In this document: positions 1-9,696 of the stretch, in pieces
Layout: every line of letters begins with the position of its first letter
Position numbering within the stretch: position 1 is the stretch's first letter
NCBI GenBank assembly: GCA_026705605.1
Contig: JAPPAK010000001.1
Coordinates: 806,001 to 870,000 of the forward strand
DNA: 64,000 nucleotides
Origin: Chloroflexota bacterium
GTDB lineage: Bacteria; Chloroflexota; Dehalococcoidia; Tepidiformales; Tepidiformaceae
Reading direction: 5' to 3'
The notes under the pieces: model-generated
What the model saw: the letters and a program-made list of their open reading frames with translations, nothing else
Database searches by the model: none
Told to the model about the DNA's origin: nothing
Program-made: the position numbers and the translations under genes

Positions 1-1
1 T

Positions 2-475
2 CGCGCCTTCCAGGCCCGGGAAACGGGCTACAGCAACGTCCAGAGCACCAAGCCGCAGTCCCTCGGCATCGCCCAGGCCGACTCGCCCGCCGGAATCGCC
101 GCCTGGATCACCGAGAAGTTCCGCACCTGGAGCGACTGCGACGGCGATGTCGAGTCGCGCTACTCGAAGGACACGCTGCTGACCAACATCATGTTCTACT
201 GGGCGCCCAACAGCATCGCCTCGGCCGCCCGCATCTACTACGAGGCCCGCGCCGAGGGCGTAGGCGGCCGCGTCCCGCCCGTCGAGCGCATCGCCGTCCC
301 GACCGGCTTCGCCGCCTTCCCCGGCGAGATCATCCAGGCGCCCCGGCACTGGGTCGAAGCCGCCTATAACCTCGTGCACTACACGGAGATGCCGGCCGGC
401 GGCCACTTCGCCGCCCTTGAGGAGCCCGACCACCTCCTCGCCGACATCCGGGCCTTCTTCCGCCAGGTGCGCTAG
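2..475 (+). CDS. Epoxide hydrolase, C-terminal part (5' end outside window)
   Basis: The reading frame is already open at base 2 and stops at 473-475, giving about 157 residues of the C-terminal half of an alpha/beta-hydrolase. The segment QSLGIAQADSPAGIAAWI, the tyrosine-containing stretch IMFYWAPNSIASAARIYYE and the late histidine in MPAGGHFAALEEPD match the epoxide hydrolase (EHN-type) group. In that group the histidine is the catalytic-triad base. Family knowledge: these enzymes hydrolyse epoxides to diols in the cytoplasm. The nucleophile Asp and N-terminal cap lie outside the window, so substrate class cannot be judged. Downstream is the methylmalonyl-CoA mutase operon, separated by a promoter-bearing gap. 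Confidence 0.85.
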   Translation, partial: RAFQARETGYSNVQSTKPQSLGIAQADSPAGIAAWITEKFRTWSDCDGDVESRYSKDTLLTNIMFYWAPNSIASAARIYYEARAEGVGGRVPPVERIAVPTGFAAFPGEIIQAPRHWVEAAYNLVHYTEMPAGGHFAALEEPDHLLADIRAFFRQVR

Positions 476-514
476 ACCACGAGGCCGGCCAGCCACCATA
501 ACCGCCGCTCGGGA

Positions 515-520
515 TATACT
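515..520 (+). promoter_or_regulatory. Candidate -10 box for the methylmalonyl-CoA mutase operon
   Basis: The hexamer TATACT (5 of 6 matches to TATAAT) lies in the 112-nt gap between the epoxide hydrolase stop and the mutase ATG. No convincing -35 was seen. It would leave a leader of about 60 nt that contains a purine-rich GAAGGA roughly 14 nt before the ATG. Inference only. Confidence 0.35.
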
Positions 521-587
521 GCCGTGCGCGGATTTCGCCGCGGACTCCGCAAGCGAGAACACGCCCTGAAGGACGACGGATAGCGAA

Positions 588-2234
588 ATGCCCAGCCAAT
601 CGAAAGAAGAGTGGCTCGAAGGTACGTACCGCAAGGCGGTCGAGCGCAACCCCGAGCGCGCCGAGTCGTTCCGCACCACCGGCGAGACAGTCCTCGACCC
701 CGTTTACACCCCCGAGGACGCAACCGCGAACGGCGACCTTGGCTTCCCCGGCGAGTACCCCTTCACCCGCGGCGTCCAGCCCACCATGTACCGCGGGCGC
801 CTCTGGACCATGCGCCAGTACGCCGGCTTTGGCACCGCCGAGGAGTCGAACGAGCGCTACCGCTACCTCCTCGACCAGGGCCAGACCGGCCTCTCCGTCG
901 CCTTCGACCTTCCCACCCAGATCGGCTACGACTCCGACGACTCCATGGCCATGGGCGAGGTCGGCAAGGTCGGTGTCGCCATCGACTCGATCGACGACAT
1001 GCGCACGCTGTTCAAGGAGATCCCCCTCGACCGCGTCACCACCTCCATGACTATCAACGGCACCGCCGCCGTCCTCCTCGGCCTCTACATCGCCGTGGGC
1101 AAGGAGCAGGGCGTGCCCCTCGAGAAGCTCGGCGGCACCGTCCAGAACGACATCCTCAAGGAGTACATCACCCGCGGGACGTGGATCTACCCGCCCACGC
1201 CCAGCATGCGGCTCATCACCGATGTCTTCAGCTTCTGCTCCGAGAGCGTCCCCCGCTGGAACACTATCTCCATCTCCGGCTACCACATGCGCGAGGCGGG
1301 CTGCACGGCCGCCCAGGAGATCGCCTTCACGCTCGCCAACGGTATCGCCTACGTCGATGCCGCCGTCTCCGCCGGCCTTGATGTCGACGCCTTCGCCGGG
1401 CGGCTCAGCTTCTTCTTCGCCTGCCACAACAACCTGCTGGAGGAGGTGTGCAAGTTCCGCGCCGCACGCCGTCTCTGGGCCACGATCATGAAGGAGCGCT
1501 TCGAGGCCAGGAGCCCGCGCTCGATGATGATGCGCTTCCACACGCAGACCGGCGGCGCCACGCTCACCGCCCAGCAGCCCGAGAACAACATCGTGCGCAC
1601 CACCCTCCAGGCCCTCGCCGCCGTCCTCGGCGGGACCCAGTCGCTCCACACGAACTCGATGGACGAGGCCCTTTCCCTTCCCACCGAGAAGGCAGTCCAG
1701 ATCGCGCTCCGCACGCAGCAGGTCATCGGCTTCGAGAGCGGCGTCGGCGACGTCATCGACCCCCTCGGCGGCTCCTGGTACATCGAATCCATGACCGACC
1801 GCCTTGAGGGCGAGGCGCGCGACTACCTGAAAACCATCGAGGACCTTGGCGGAGCGCCCACCGCCCTCGAGCAGGGCTTCCAGCAGCGCGAGATCCAGGA
1901 AGCCTCGTACCGCTACCAGCGCGAGATCGAGGAGAAGGACCGCGTCATCGTCGGCGTGAACGACTTCACCGTGAGCGGCGAGGAACCGCCCGAGCTCCTG
2001 CGTGTCGACCCGTCGATCGGCCGGCGCCAGGTTGAGCGCCTCCAGGCCCTCCGCGCCGAGCGCGACAACGATGCCGCCGATGCCGCCATCGCCGCCCTCG
2101 AGGAGGGCGCACGCGGCACGGACAACCTCGTACCCCTCATCGTCGCCGCCGTCGAGGCGCGCGCCACGCTTGGCGAAATCAGCCACGCCCTGCGCCGCGC
2201 CTGGGGCGAGTACCGCGAGATCGTGGTCGTCTGA
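588..2234 (+). CDS. Methylmalonyl-CoA mutase, large (catalytic TIM-barrel) subunit
   Basis: This is the 548-residue catalytic subunit of a B12-dependent acyl-CoA mutase without its own cobalamin domain. Family signatures are the [13 protein letters not shown] block (Tyr78 of RQYAGF, the position occupied by Ile in 2-hydroxyisobutyryl-CoA mutases), [32 protein letters not shown] and [14 protein letters not shown]. The tyrosine favours methylmalonyl-CoA as substrate. The enzyme interconverts methylmalonyl-CoA and succinyl-CoA, feeding propionyl-CoA carbon into the TCA cycle. The B12 subunit is encoded separately at 3610-4044 and the chaperone MeaB follows. The next gene starts inside the stop codon (TGATG), so the operon is tightly coupled. 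Confidence 0.93.
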   Translation: MPSQSKEEWLEGTYRKAVERNPERAESFRTTGETVLDPVYTPEDATANGDLGFPGEYPFTRGVQPTMYRGRLWTMRQYAGFGTAEESNERYRYLLDQGQTGLSVAFDLPTQIGYDSDDSMAMGEVGKVGVAIDSIDDMRTLFKEIPLDRVTTSMTINGTAAVLLGLYIAVGKEQGVPLEKLGGTVQNDILKEYITRGTWIYPPTPSMRLITDVFSFCSESVPRWNTISISGYHMREAGCTAAQEIAFTLANGIAYVDAAVSAGLDVDAFAGRLSFFFACHNNLLEEVCKFRAARRLWATIMKERFEARSPRSMMMRFHTQTGGATLTAQQPENNIVRTTLQALAAVLGGTQSLHTNSMDEALSLPTEKAVQIALRTQQVIGFESGVGDVIDPLGGSWYIESMTDRLEGEARDYLKTIEDLGGAPTALEQGFQQREIQEASYRYQREIEEKDRVIVGVNDFTVSGEEPPELLRVDPSIGRRQVERLQALRAERDNDAADAAIAALEEGARGTDNLVPLIVAAVEARATLGEISHALRRAWGEYREIVVV

Positions 2235-2752
2235 TGGCCGAGGACGACACCCGCAGCTACGCGGACGACCGCCGCCGCCTGCTCGGCGAACTGGAGCTGG
2301 AGCGCAACCAGCTCCTGCGCAACATCGAGACCTGCCGTATCCGCGATATCGAGCGTCCCATGATCGACGAGTGGTCCCTCAAGGACATCGTCGGACACGT
2401 CGCCAGCTGGGAGGCGGAGGTCGTCAGCGCCCTGCTCGATATCCAGGAGGGCCGCCGCCCCGCCATCCTCGACTTTGACGAGGAGCGCACCGACGCCTGG
2501 AACCAGGACCACGTCGAGCGTAAGCGCAGCCTCACCTTCTGGAGCGTCCTCGAACAGCTCAAGGCAGGCCGCGAGCGCCTGCTCGCCACCGTCGCCCAGT
2601 TCGACGACGCCGCCATCGGCGAGGAAGGCCGCGTCCCCAACCAACTCCTGCAGGTGGTCGCCAACCACGACAAGGAGCACTGGCACATCATCGCCGCCTA
2701 CCTCGCCGGCATGCCCGGCGTGCGCGAAACCAGCGCCGCCGGAACCAGCTAA
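2234..2752 (+). CDS. DinB/YfiT-like four-helix metalloenzyme-fold protein
   Basis: The 172-residue, mostly helical protein resembles the DinB-like superfamily. It has the N-terminal pattern DEWSLKDIVGHVASWE and a C-terminal NHDKEHWHIIAAY. Together these supply the three histidines that bind a divalent metal in this fold. Members include thiol-S-transferases and maleylpyruvate isomerases, but most are uncharacterised. It begins 1 nt inside the mutase stop codon and sits between the mutase subunit and the epimerase-like gene, so it is co-translated with the pathway. A role there is inference; no substrate is recognisable. Confidence 0.75.
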   Translation: MAEDDTRSYADDRRRLLGELELERNQLLRNIETCRIRDIERPMIDEWSLKDIVGHVASWEAEVVSALLDIQEGRRPAILDFDEERTDAWNQDHVERKRSLTFWSVLEQLKAGRERLLATVAQFDDAAIGEEGRVPNQLLQVVANHDKEHWHIIAAYLAGMPGVRETSAAGTS

Positions 2753-2768
2753 CGCCCAAAGGAGCCCC

Positions 2769-3584
2769 ATGCTCAGCAAGGTCCACCACGTCGGAATCGT
2801 CGTCGAAAGCGCGGATGCCGCGCTCGCCTTCTACCGCGACCAGCTCGGCCTGCCCGTCAGCGTTGACCGTGTGGTCGATGACCAGGGCGTACGCGGCGTG
2901 CTCCTGCCCATCGGGGACGCGGAGATTGAGCTGCTCGAACCCAATCGGGAGGGCACGGGCATCGCGCGATTCCTCCAGTCGCGGGGCGAGGGGCTGCATC
3001 ACGTCTGCCTACAGTCCGACGACTGCGCCGCCGACCTGCGCGCCGCCGCCTCACTTGGCGTCCAGCTCATCGACGAGTCGCCGCGCCAGGGTCTCGCGGG
3101 CAACATCGGCTTCCTCCACCCGAAGTCGAACCACGGCGTGCTCGTCGAGTACGCCACGCCCGTCGAGGAGCCCGAAACCGGCCCCTCCGACGCCGCCATC
3201 GCCCGCCGCCTGGACCACGTGGGCATCGTGGTGAAGGACATCTCCACCGCCGCCGCGACCTACGAGCGCCACTTCGGCTTCAGTCTCGACCCCGAACTGG
3301 GCGGCAAGCAGGACGCGCTCGGCATCGAGAACGCCTTCATGCTGGCCGGCAACTGCCATCTCGAATTCATCCGCCCCACGACCGACGAGGGACCGGTCGC
3401 GACCTTCGCCGAAGAGCGCGGCGAGGGCTCGTTTCTCCTCTCCCTCGCCGTCGACAACGTCGAGGCGGCCGTCGCCACCCTGCGGGATGGCGGCGTCCGC
3501 GCCGGCGCCCCGAACGGGGGCGTCGCCTTCGTCTCGCCCCGCTCGTCCTTCGGCGTCACCCTGCAGTTGGTCGAGCGATCCTGA
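2769..3584 (+). CDS. Tandem VOC-domain protein, methylmalonyl-CoA epimerase-like
   Basis: 271 residues make two vicinal-oxygen-chelate domains. The first (about 1-130) reads like a methylmalonyl-CoA epimerase: [33 protein letters not shown] and VLVEYATP supply the expected His/Glu metal ligands. The second (about 140-271) keeps DHVGIVVKD and HLEFIRP, but the third ligand site reads [11 protein letters not shown] with no histidine, so it is probably a degenerate partner domain. Classical bacterial epimerases are single-domain (about 130-150 residues) dimers; here the dimer appears fused. The ATG follows AAAGGAGCCCC, a good ribosome binding site. Its position in the mutase operon supports epimerisation of (S)- to (R)-methylmalonyl-CoA. 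Confidence 0.82.
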   Translation: MLSKVHHVGIVVESADAALAFYRDQLGLPVSVDRVVDDQGVRGVLLPIGDAEIELLEPNREGTGIARFLQSRGEGLHHVCLQSDDCAADLRAAASLGVQLIDESPRQGLAGNIGFLHPKSNHGVLVEYATPVEEPETGPSDAAIARRLDHVGIVVKDISTAAATYERHFGFSLDPELGGKQDALGIENAFMLAGNCHLEFIRPTTDEGPVATFAEERGEGSFLLSLAVDNVEAAVATLRDGGVRAGAPNGGVAFVSPRSSFGVTLQLVERS

Positions 3585-3609
3585 CCCCACGACACAGAGG
3601 AGCAGCACC

Positions 3610-4040
3610 ATGACCGCATCTCCCGAGACCCCCGCGCAGGGCGAAACCGGACAGAAGATCCGTGTCCTCATCGCCAAGCCCGGCCTCGATGGCCACGACC
3701 GTGGCGCCAAGATTGTCGCTCGCGCCCTGCGTGACGGCGGTTGCGAGGTCATCTACACCGGCATCCGCCAGACGCCCCAGATGATTGCCGAGGCCGCCCT
3801 CCAGGAAGACGTCGACGTCGTCGGCCTCAGTATCCTCTCCGGCGCCCACCTCGAGCTCTTCCCCCGCATCGTCGAGGAGCTCAGGTCGCGCGGGCTTGAC
3901 GACGTCGTCCTCTTTTGTGGCGGCATCATCCCCGAGGAAGACACGGACGCTCTCGAAGCGATGGGCTTCAGCGCCATCTTCCGTCCGGGCACCAACACTC
4001 GCGACATCGTGTCGTTCGTGTACGACAACGCCTCATCCGA

Positions 4041-4044
<4 letters not shown>
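3610..4044 (+). CDS. Methylmalonyl-CoA mutase B12-binding (small) subunit
   Basis: The 144-residue cobalamin-binding domain protein has the base-off/His-on motif DGHDRG (Asp27, His29, Gly32). His29 should be the lower axial ligand of the corrinoid. Further matches are [17 protein letters not shown] and [18 protein letters not shown], which are typical of mutase C-terminal domains. It pairs with the catalytic subunit at 588-2234 to form adenosylcobalamin-dependent methylmalonyl-CoA mutase. The ATG is preceded by GAGGAGCAGCACC. The stop overlaps the GTG of meaB (GTGA). Confidence 0.93.
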
Positions 4045-4975
<931 letters not shown>

Positions 4976-4979
<4 letters not shown>

Positions 4980-5674
4980 GCGAAGCCCGCCAGCGCATCC
5001 GTGCTCGTTTCCGCAAGGGCGAGCGCGTGCGCCACATCTCCCACCTCGACGTGCTCCGCTACTGGGAACGGGCCATCCGCCGCGCGGAACTGCCCCTCCT
5101 CTACTCGCAGGGCTTCACGCCCCACCCGAAGATCGCCTTCGCCGCCCCCCTGCCGCTCGGCTTCATCGGTGAAGGCGAGATCATGGAGGTGCTGCTGGAA
5201 GAGCGCGTCACCCTCGAGGCGTTCGCCGCCGTCCTCTCGGCCCAGACCACCCCCGACCTCGAGCTCTGCGAGGCGAGCGAGGTCCCCCTCGGCCTCCCCG
5301 CCCTTCCCACCCTCCTGCGCTGGGCCGACTACCGCCTCGCCCTCGACGGCGTCACGCCCGAGCACGCCGTCGAGGCGGTCAACGCGTTCCTCGCCACCGA
5401 GACCTTCCCGTGGCGTCAGGAGCGCGAGGGAAAGAAAGCGCGCGAGTACGACCTCCGTACGGGCGTCGCCTCACTCAGGGTGGAGGCGAGCGAGGGATGC
5501 GTTGCCATCGACGCTCGCCTGAGCTGCGGGCAGGAGCTGACGGTGCGCCCCGAGCAGCTCGTCGCTGCGCTCTTCCCGACTGCGACAGTCGAGCGCTACG
5601 TGCGCGCGGGACTCGTGCTGGAGGAGCCCTCGGCTGCCTTGCAGGCGTGGCGCGAGAAGGGGCAGTACGAGTGA
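4976..5674 (+). CDS. DUF2344 / TIGR03936 family protein
   Basis: The 232-residue protein opens with IRARFRKGERVRHISHLDVLRYWERA and GFTPHPKIAFAAPLPLGF (given here as separate motifs of the family). This is the conserved N-terminal signature of the radical-SAM-linked DUF2344 family. In many bacteria the domain is fused to, or next to, a B12-binding radical SAM protein of the TIGR03960 type; none is present here. The GTG overlaps the meaB stop by 4 nt, and the next GTG overlaps this stop in the same way, so it is translationally coupled to a B12-enzyme operon. Function unknown. Confidence 0.8.
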
Positions 5675-6297
5675 GGCTCACCCTCGTCCGTCATGGCGAG
5701 ACCGCCCACAACCGCGACGGCCTCGGACTTGGCCGCGAGGACGCCCAGCTCACCGAGCTCGGCCTCAGCCAGACCGCCGCCGCCGTCGAGCGGCTCGCCC
5801 CCGAGCCCGTGGATCGCATCCTCACGAGCCCGCTCACGCGCGCCGCGGCCATCGCCCGCGGCCTCGCCGAGCGCACCGGCGCCCCCCTCCAGGTTCGCGA
5901 GGAGCTGACCGAGATGGACGTCGGAGAGACCGAAGGCCTCCCCTTCGCCGAGATGCGAGTGCGCTTCCCCGACTTCCTGGAGGCGTGGCGCGCGCCCGAC
6001 CCGGCCGACGTCCTCATGCCGGGCGGCGAGAGCCTCGCGCAGGTCGCTGCGCGCCTCGAACCGCTCGTCGGTGAACTGCACGCGTTCCCCGACGACGACA
6101 GGGTCGTCGTCGTCTCCCATAACTTCGTGCTTCGCCTCCTCATCTGCCGCCTGCTCGGCCTCGAGATTGGCGTATTTCGGGCCTTCACCGTCGGTCTCGC
6201 GTCCCTCTCCACGCTCTCGCTGCGGGCAGGGCAGGCCTCCCTCCGTTCCCTCAACGACCGCTCCCACCTCTCCCGAGACCCAAACGAAAGCGCTTGA
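5671..6297 (+). CDS. Histidine phosphatase (phosphoglycerate mutase-like) family protein
   Basis: The 208-residue branch-1 histidine phosphatase carries the catalytic RHG motif in LTLVRHGETAHN, a second conserved SPLTRAAAIA segment, the Glu-containing LTEMDVGETEG, and the late histidine VVVSHNF. The GTG start overlaps the preceding stop (GTGA) and gives VRLTLVRHGE, the usual N-terminus; an upstream in-frame start would lie deep in the preceding gene. Substrates of this family range from phosphoglycerate to alpha-ribazole phosphate. The mutase/B12 context makes a CobC-like role conceivable, but this is inference. Confidence 0.85.
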   Translation: MRLTLVRHGETAHNRDGLGLGREDAQLTELGLSQTAAAVERLAPEPVDRILTSPLTRAAAIARGLAERTGAPLQVREELTEMDVGETEGLPFAEMRVRFPDFLEAWRAPDPADVLMPGGESLAQVAARLEPLVGELHAFPDDDRVVVVSHNFVLRLLICRLLGLEIGVFRAFTVGLASLSTLSLRAGQASLRSLNDRSHLSRDPNESA

Positions 6298-6322
6298 ATC
6301 TTGAACGGCGCGAGCCTAATTT
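6294..6322 (+). promoter_or_regulatory. Promoter with -35 TTGAAT, 17-nt spacer, -10 TAATTT; leaderless start
   Basis: TTGAAT (6294-6299) and TAATTT (6317-6322) are separated by exactly 17 nt, and the divIC-like ATG begins 6 nt after the -10. Transcription would start at or beside the A of the ATG. No Shine-Dalgarno sequence precedes the gene. Confidence 0.6.
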
Positions 6323-6328
6323 GGTCAC

Positions 6329-6670
6329 ATGCCTATCCCGGTGTTCACTAAGACAACCCTGTTTCTTCTGGTTTGTCTGCTGCTCGCCGGGTACTTCGTC
6401 TACACCGCCTCGTCGGGCACCGTCCGCCAGCGCCAGCAGAACGAAGACCACGAAGCGGCGCTCGCGGAAATCGAGAATCTCCAATCCCGGCGCGACCATC
6501 TCCTCGCCGTGTACGACTACGTCGTCTCCGACGCCTACGTCGAGCAGGCTGCCCGGCGCGAACTCGGCTACATCCGCGCAGGCGAGACCGCATTCGTCGT
6601 GCTCAGTCCCCCTCCCCCCTCTGACCAGGACTTGTCTGGTGAGTGGTGGGAGCGCCTCTTCCCCAAGTAG
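6329..6670 (+). CDS. Septum formation initiator family protein (DivIC/FtsB-like)
   Basis: The 113-residue protein has one N-terminal membrane helix (LFLLVCLLLAGYFVYTA, about residues 10-27), then a coiled-coil-like stretch rich in Gln/Glu/Leu (about 33-62). It ends with the FtsB/DivIC hallmark of Tyr-Val-Glu then AARRELGYIRAGE. Family role: bitopic divisome protein linking FtsL and FtsQ/DivIB at the septum. It is the first gene after the histidine phosphatase with its own promoter, and its stop overlaps the GTG of tilS by one base. Confident in family; the DivIC versus FtsB name is not resolvable. Confidence 0.85.
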   Translation: MPIPVFTKTTLFLLVCLLLAGYFVYTASSGTVRQRQQNEDHEAALAEIENLQSRRDHLLAVYDYVVSDAYVEQAARRELGYIRAGETAFVVLSPPPPSDQDLSGEWWERLFPK

Positions 6671-8088
6671 TGCCGGACGACACCCTCTCGCCCCTTGAGC
6701 GCGTTCGGCGCTTCGCCGAGCGTGAGCAGCTCTTCCGCAGCGCCGGGAAGGTCGTCGTCGCTGTCAGCGGCGGGGCCGACTCCGTAGCCGCCCTCCTCCT
6801 CCTGCGCGACCTTGGGGAAGCGCACGGGTTCGAAGTTGTCGCCGCCCACTTCGACCACCACCTGCGCCACGAATCCGCCGGCGACCGCGACTTTGTCAGC
6901 GATCTCTGCGAACGCCTCGATGTCCCGTGCATGACCGGCGAGGGTGACGTTCCCCTTGCCGCCGAAGAAATGCGGATGGGAATCGAGGAGGCTGCTCGCA
7001 AGCTGCGCTACCAGTTCCTGGCCTTTGCCGCCGAGCGCCAGGGCGCGGGCGCCGTCGCCACAGGCCATACCGCCGACGACCACGTCGAGACCGTGCTCCA
7101 CCACATCGTGCGGGGCAGCGGTGTGCGCGGAATCCGGGGCATGCTGCCGGTTGCCCCCCTCCCCGGCATGCCCTCCCTGCGGCTCATCCGCCCCATCCTC
7201 CCCCTCGCCCGGGCCGACACCGTCGCCGTCTGCAACGCCGCCGGCATCGACTACCGCGAGGACGCAACGAACGCCGAACTCCACGCCACTCGCAACCGCC
7301 TCCGGCACACGGTCCTTCCCCAGCTGCGCGAGGAAAACCCGTCGGTCGATGCGGCCATCCTTGGGCTTGCCGAGAGCGCCCGCGAGCTCTTCCGTTCCGT
7401 CGAGCGCTCCGCCGACCTCGCCCAGCCCAGCGACCGTGCCCCCGGTTCGGTCGTGTTCGAGGTCGAAACGCTGCGAGGTCTCGGGAGCGAGGCGCGCCTG
7501 CTCCTGCTCGAGCGGGAAGCGGCCTTCCTCAAGGCCGAGGTCGACGCCAACCGCACCCGCCTCCGCAACCTCGACGAGGTGCTGTCGAAGGGCTCCGGCC
7601 GGGTTGCCTTCGGAGGCTTGGCTGTCGAGGTGTCGGTCGGTCTCGCCCGCCTCTCCGCCGATAGCGACGAAGAGCGGAACGCTCCCGAGATCCCAGAGCA
7701 GTTCGTGAACATCCCCGGGATCACCCGTGCCGGCGAGCGGGTCCTGCAGGCCGCGACCGACCCGTTTCCGGACGACGCAGCTGCGCCCCCAGCCGCCGCC
7801 GTCCCCGCAGACCGCATCGAGGGGGCGCTGCGCCTCCGCGCCCTCGCGCCCGGCGACCGCATGCAGTATTGGGGTTACCGCCGCAAGGTGAGCGGCATCC
7901 TCAAGTCTGCCCGCGTCCCCACCTGGGAGCGGGGCGACCTCATCGCCCTCGCCGGACGGGACCAGGTTGTCGCGGTCCTCGGCGCGAATGTCGCCATCGC
8001 CGACGGCGGCGAGGAAGACGACTGCTACTACTTCCGGATCGCGCCGCCGCCCCCCGCGTCCCCGCCCCTCCGCGTGGATGGCGGGTAG
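6670..8088 (+). CDS. tilS: tRNA(Ile)-lysidine synthetase TilS
   Basis: The 472-residue enzyme modifies the wobble C of tRNA-Ile(CAU) to lysidine using ATP and lysine. The PP-loop SGGADS is at residues 33-38, followed by AAHFDHHLRHES, TGHTADDHVET and IRPILPLARADT. The C-terminal third (LRLRALAPGDRMQYWGYRR, LKSARVPTWERG) matches the TilS C-terminal domain. The chosen GTG overlaps the divIC-like stop by one base; another GTG 27 nt upstream (6643) is possible. The pairing of a septum initiator gene with tilS is common in Gram-positive-type genomes. Confidence 0.92.
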   Translation: MPDDTLSPLERVRRFAEREQLFRSAGKVVVAVSGGADSVAALLLLRDLGEAHGFEVVAAHFDHHLRHESAGDRDFVSDLCERLDVPCMTGEGDVPLAAEEMRMGIEEAARKLRYQFLAFAAERQGAGAVATGHTADDHVETVLHHIVRGSGVRGIRGMLPVAPLPGMPSLRLIRPILPLARADTVAVCNAAGIDYREDATNAELHATRNRLRHTVLPQLREENPSVDAAILGLAESARELFRSVERSADLAQPSDRAPGSVVFEVETLRGLGSEARLLLLEREAAFLKAEVDANRTRLRNLDEVLSKGSGRVAFGGLAVEVSVGLARLSADSDEERNAPEIPEQFVNIPGITRAGERVLQAATDPFPDDAAAPPAAAVPADRIEGALRLRALAPGDRMQYWGYRRKVSGILKSARVPTWERGDLIALAGRDQVVAVLGANVAIADGGEEDDCYYFRIAPPPPASPPLRVDGG

Positions 8089-8095
8089 CGTCCTG

Positions 8096-8707
8096 CTACG
8101 ACGTGACTGATACGGCCTGCCCGCTGTAGGCCCCCGCCGATGCTTCCGCGACAAGGAACTCTGTGAGGTCCGCGCGACTGATCCGTCCGACCTTCCCCTC
8201 GTTGGTTGCGATCACCCTGCCCGAGGCAGGGTCGTCGTTGAGGATGGCGGCACGGACGATCGTCCAGTCCAGGGAGCTCTCCCTGACGATCGCCTCCTGC
8301 GCGGCATGCTCTGCGAGGATGGTGCGCAGAAAGGTCCAGAACGCCACTCGCGCGAGGAGCGGGACCTGCCCCCAGCTTTCGCCCACCCCGGCGGCGGACA
8401 GGACGACGAGCCGGCTTACCCCGTGTCGCGCCATGCCCTCGACCACGTTCCTCGTGCCCGTGGTGAGCGTCGTCTTGTCGCGCAGCCCGTTCGCGCCGAG
8501 GGCGACGATCGCGGCATCGTGGCCCGCCACTGCCTCGGCGACCGCATCCCCGTCCATGACGTCCCCCTGAGCGATACGGACGCCGGCACCAGGGTCGATT
8601 TTCCCGGAAGAGCGGGTGAACGCCGTGACCTCGTGACCCTGCTCCAGCCCGTGCTTCCACACGTGCTGTCCCACGCCCCCCGTCGCGCCGAACACGATGA
8701 GCCTCAC
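8096..8707 (-). CDS. NAD(P)-binding (NmrA/SDR-like) oxidoreductase
   Basis: The 203-residue atypical short-chain dehydrogenase has the N-terminal dinucleotide motif VFGATGGVGQHVWKHG, an AQGDVMDGD segment, VVLSAAGVGE and a C-terminal ISRADLTEFLV. These are typical of NmrA/YwnB-type NAD(P)H-binding proteins. The GTG at 8707 is preferred because GGGAGGGG lies just upstream on the minus strand; an upstream ATG would add eight residues that bury that site. It is the last gene of a minus-strand group with the LLM oxidoreductase and the CysQ-like phosphatase. The catalytic Tyr-x3-Lys is absent, so a regulator or reductase role is open. Confidence 0.8.
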   Translation of the reverse strand: MRLIVFGATGGVGQHVWKHGLEQGHEVTAFTRSSGKIDPGAGVRIAQGDVMDGDAVAEAVAGHDAAIVALGANGLRDKTTLTTGTRNVVEGMARHGVSRLVVLSAAGVGESWGQVPLLARVAFWTFLRTILAEHAAQEAIVRESSLDWTIVRAAILNDDPASGRVIATNEGKVGRISRADLTEFLVAEASAGAYSGQAVSVTS

Positions 8708-8734
8708 GGTCCCCTCCCCCTTCCCACCCACCGG

Positions 8735-9655
8735 CTACCCCGTGTGAACGGCGGGTAGCACTTCCTCGATCAATCGCTGTGTCTGGGCATAGGCGTCCGC
8801 GTCCGAGTCCGCCAGTGGGCGCAGGACGAATTTGCTGACGCCGCATGCGACGTACTCCCGCGCGCGCGCCGCGATCTCGTCCGCGCCGCCCACCGCGAAG
8901 AGCGCTTCCGGGTCGAGCGCCGCGAAACGGCTGTACGCCTTTGCCGTCCGCGCGATTGGCTCGTCGTCCCAGCTCCCGAACCGGAAGGGGAACCCGGCAC
9001 CGTAGTGGTCCTCGTCGATCGTCCTCCCCGCCTCCGCGACCGCCGCCTTGATCTTGGTGACCACCGGCGCAACCTGCGCCGGGGTCTGGATTCCCGCCAG
9101 CCACCCCGTTCCCCGCAACGCCGTCCGCTTGATCGCTGCGTCGCTGCTCCCGCCGATCCACAGCGGCAAGGGCTGCTGCACCGGCCGCGGCGCGATCGAC
9201 GCCGACTCGTACTGGTAGTGCGTCCCGTCGAATGTGACGTCATCCTCCTCCCACAGCCGCACCATCAAATCGATCATCTCGTCGGCAATGGCCCCGCGAC
9301 CGCGCGGTTCTCGACCCGTCGCTCGCCACTCGGGCGCATTCAGCGCCCCCACGCCGAACGCCGGCAGCAGTCGCCCGTCGCTCAGGTAGTCGATCGTCGC
9401 GCACTCGTTCGCCAGCACGAGCGGGTCGCGCAACGGCAACAGCACGACGTTCATCCCGAACTTGATCCGCTTCGTGGCGCCTGCGACCGCCGCCATCGCC
9501 GTCATCGGCTCGAGCGCGTGTTGCGGCCCCGCGAGCCGCTCGCTGAACCAGATCGAGTCGACCTCGCTCTCTTCGCACAGGTCCACCCAGCGGAAGAAGG
9601 ACGCCGGAGTCGTCTCCGGCAGCAGTGCCGCCCCCAGCCCGATGCGTACGCTCAT
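8735..9655 (-). CDS. LLM-class flavin/F420-dependent oxidoreductase
   Basis: The 306-residue luciferase-like TIM barrel has [35 protein letters not shown] (the loop of the family), the [13 protein letters not shown] segment and [15 protein letters not shown]. These place it in the LLM family, whose actinobacterial and chloroflexotal members often use F420. Substrate unknown. The ATG at 9655 follows GGAGGCATCGCG on the minus strand, a good ribosome binding site, with a TAGGAT about 18 nt before the ATG as a candidate -10. Confidence 0.87.
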   Translation of the reverse strand: MSVRIGLGAALLPETTPASFFRWVDLCEESEVDSIWFSERLAGPQHALEPMTAMAAVAGATKRIKFGMNVVLLPLRDPLVLANECATIDYLSDGRLLPAFGVGALNAPEWRATGREPRGRGAIADEMIDLMVRLWEEDDVTFDGTHYQYESASIAPRPVQQPLPLWIGGSSDAAIKRTALRGTGWLAGIQTPAQVAPVVTKIKAAVAEAGRTIDEDHYGAGFPFRFGSWDDEPIARTAKAYSRFAALDPEALFAVGGADEIAARAREYVACGVSKFVLRPLADSDADAYAQTQRLIEEVLPAVHTG

Positions 9656-9696
9656 CGCGATGCCTCCGCGCGCATCCTAGCCCGTCGCGCGCTTCC

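Noticed and set aside
330-2186. Long antisense open frame over the methylmalonyl-CoA mutase gene
   Set aside because: It is a shadow of a high-GC gene: low-complexity Gly/Ala/Asp/Val composition, no family motif, while the plus frame is an unmistakable mutase.
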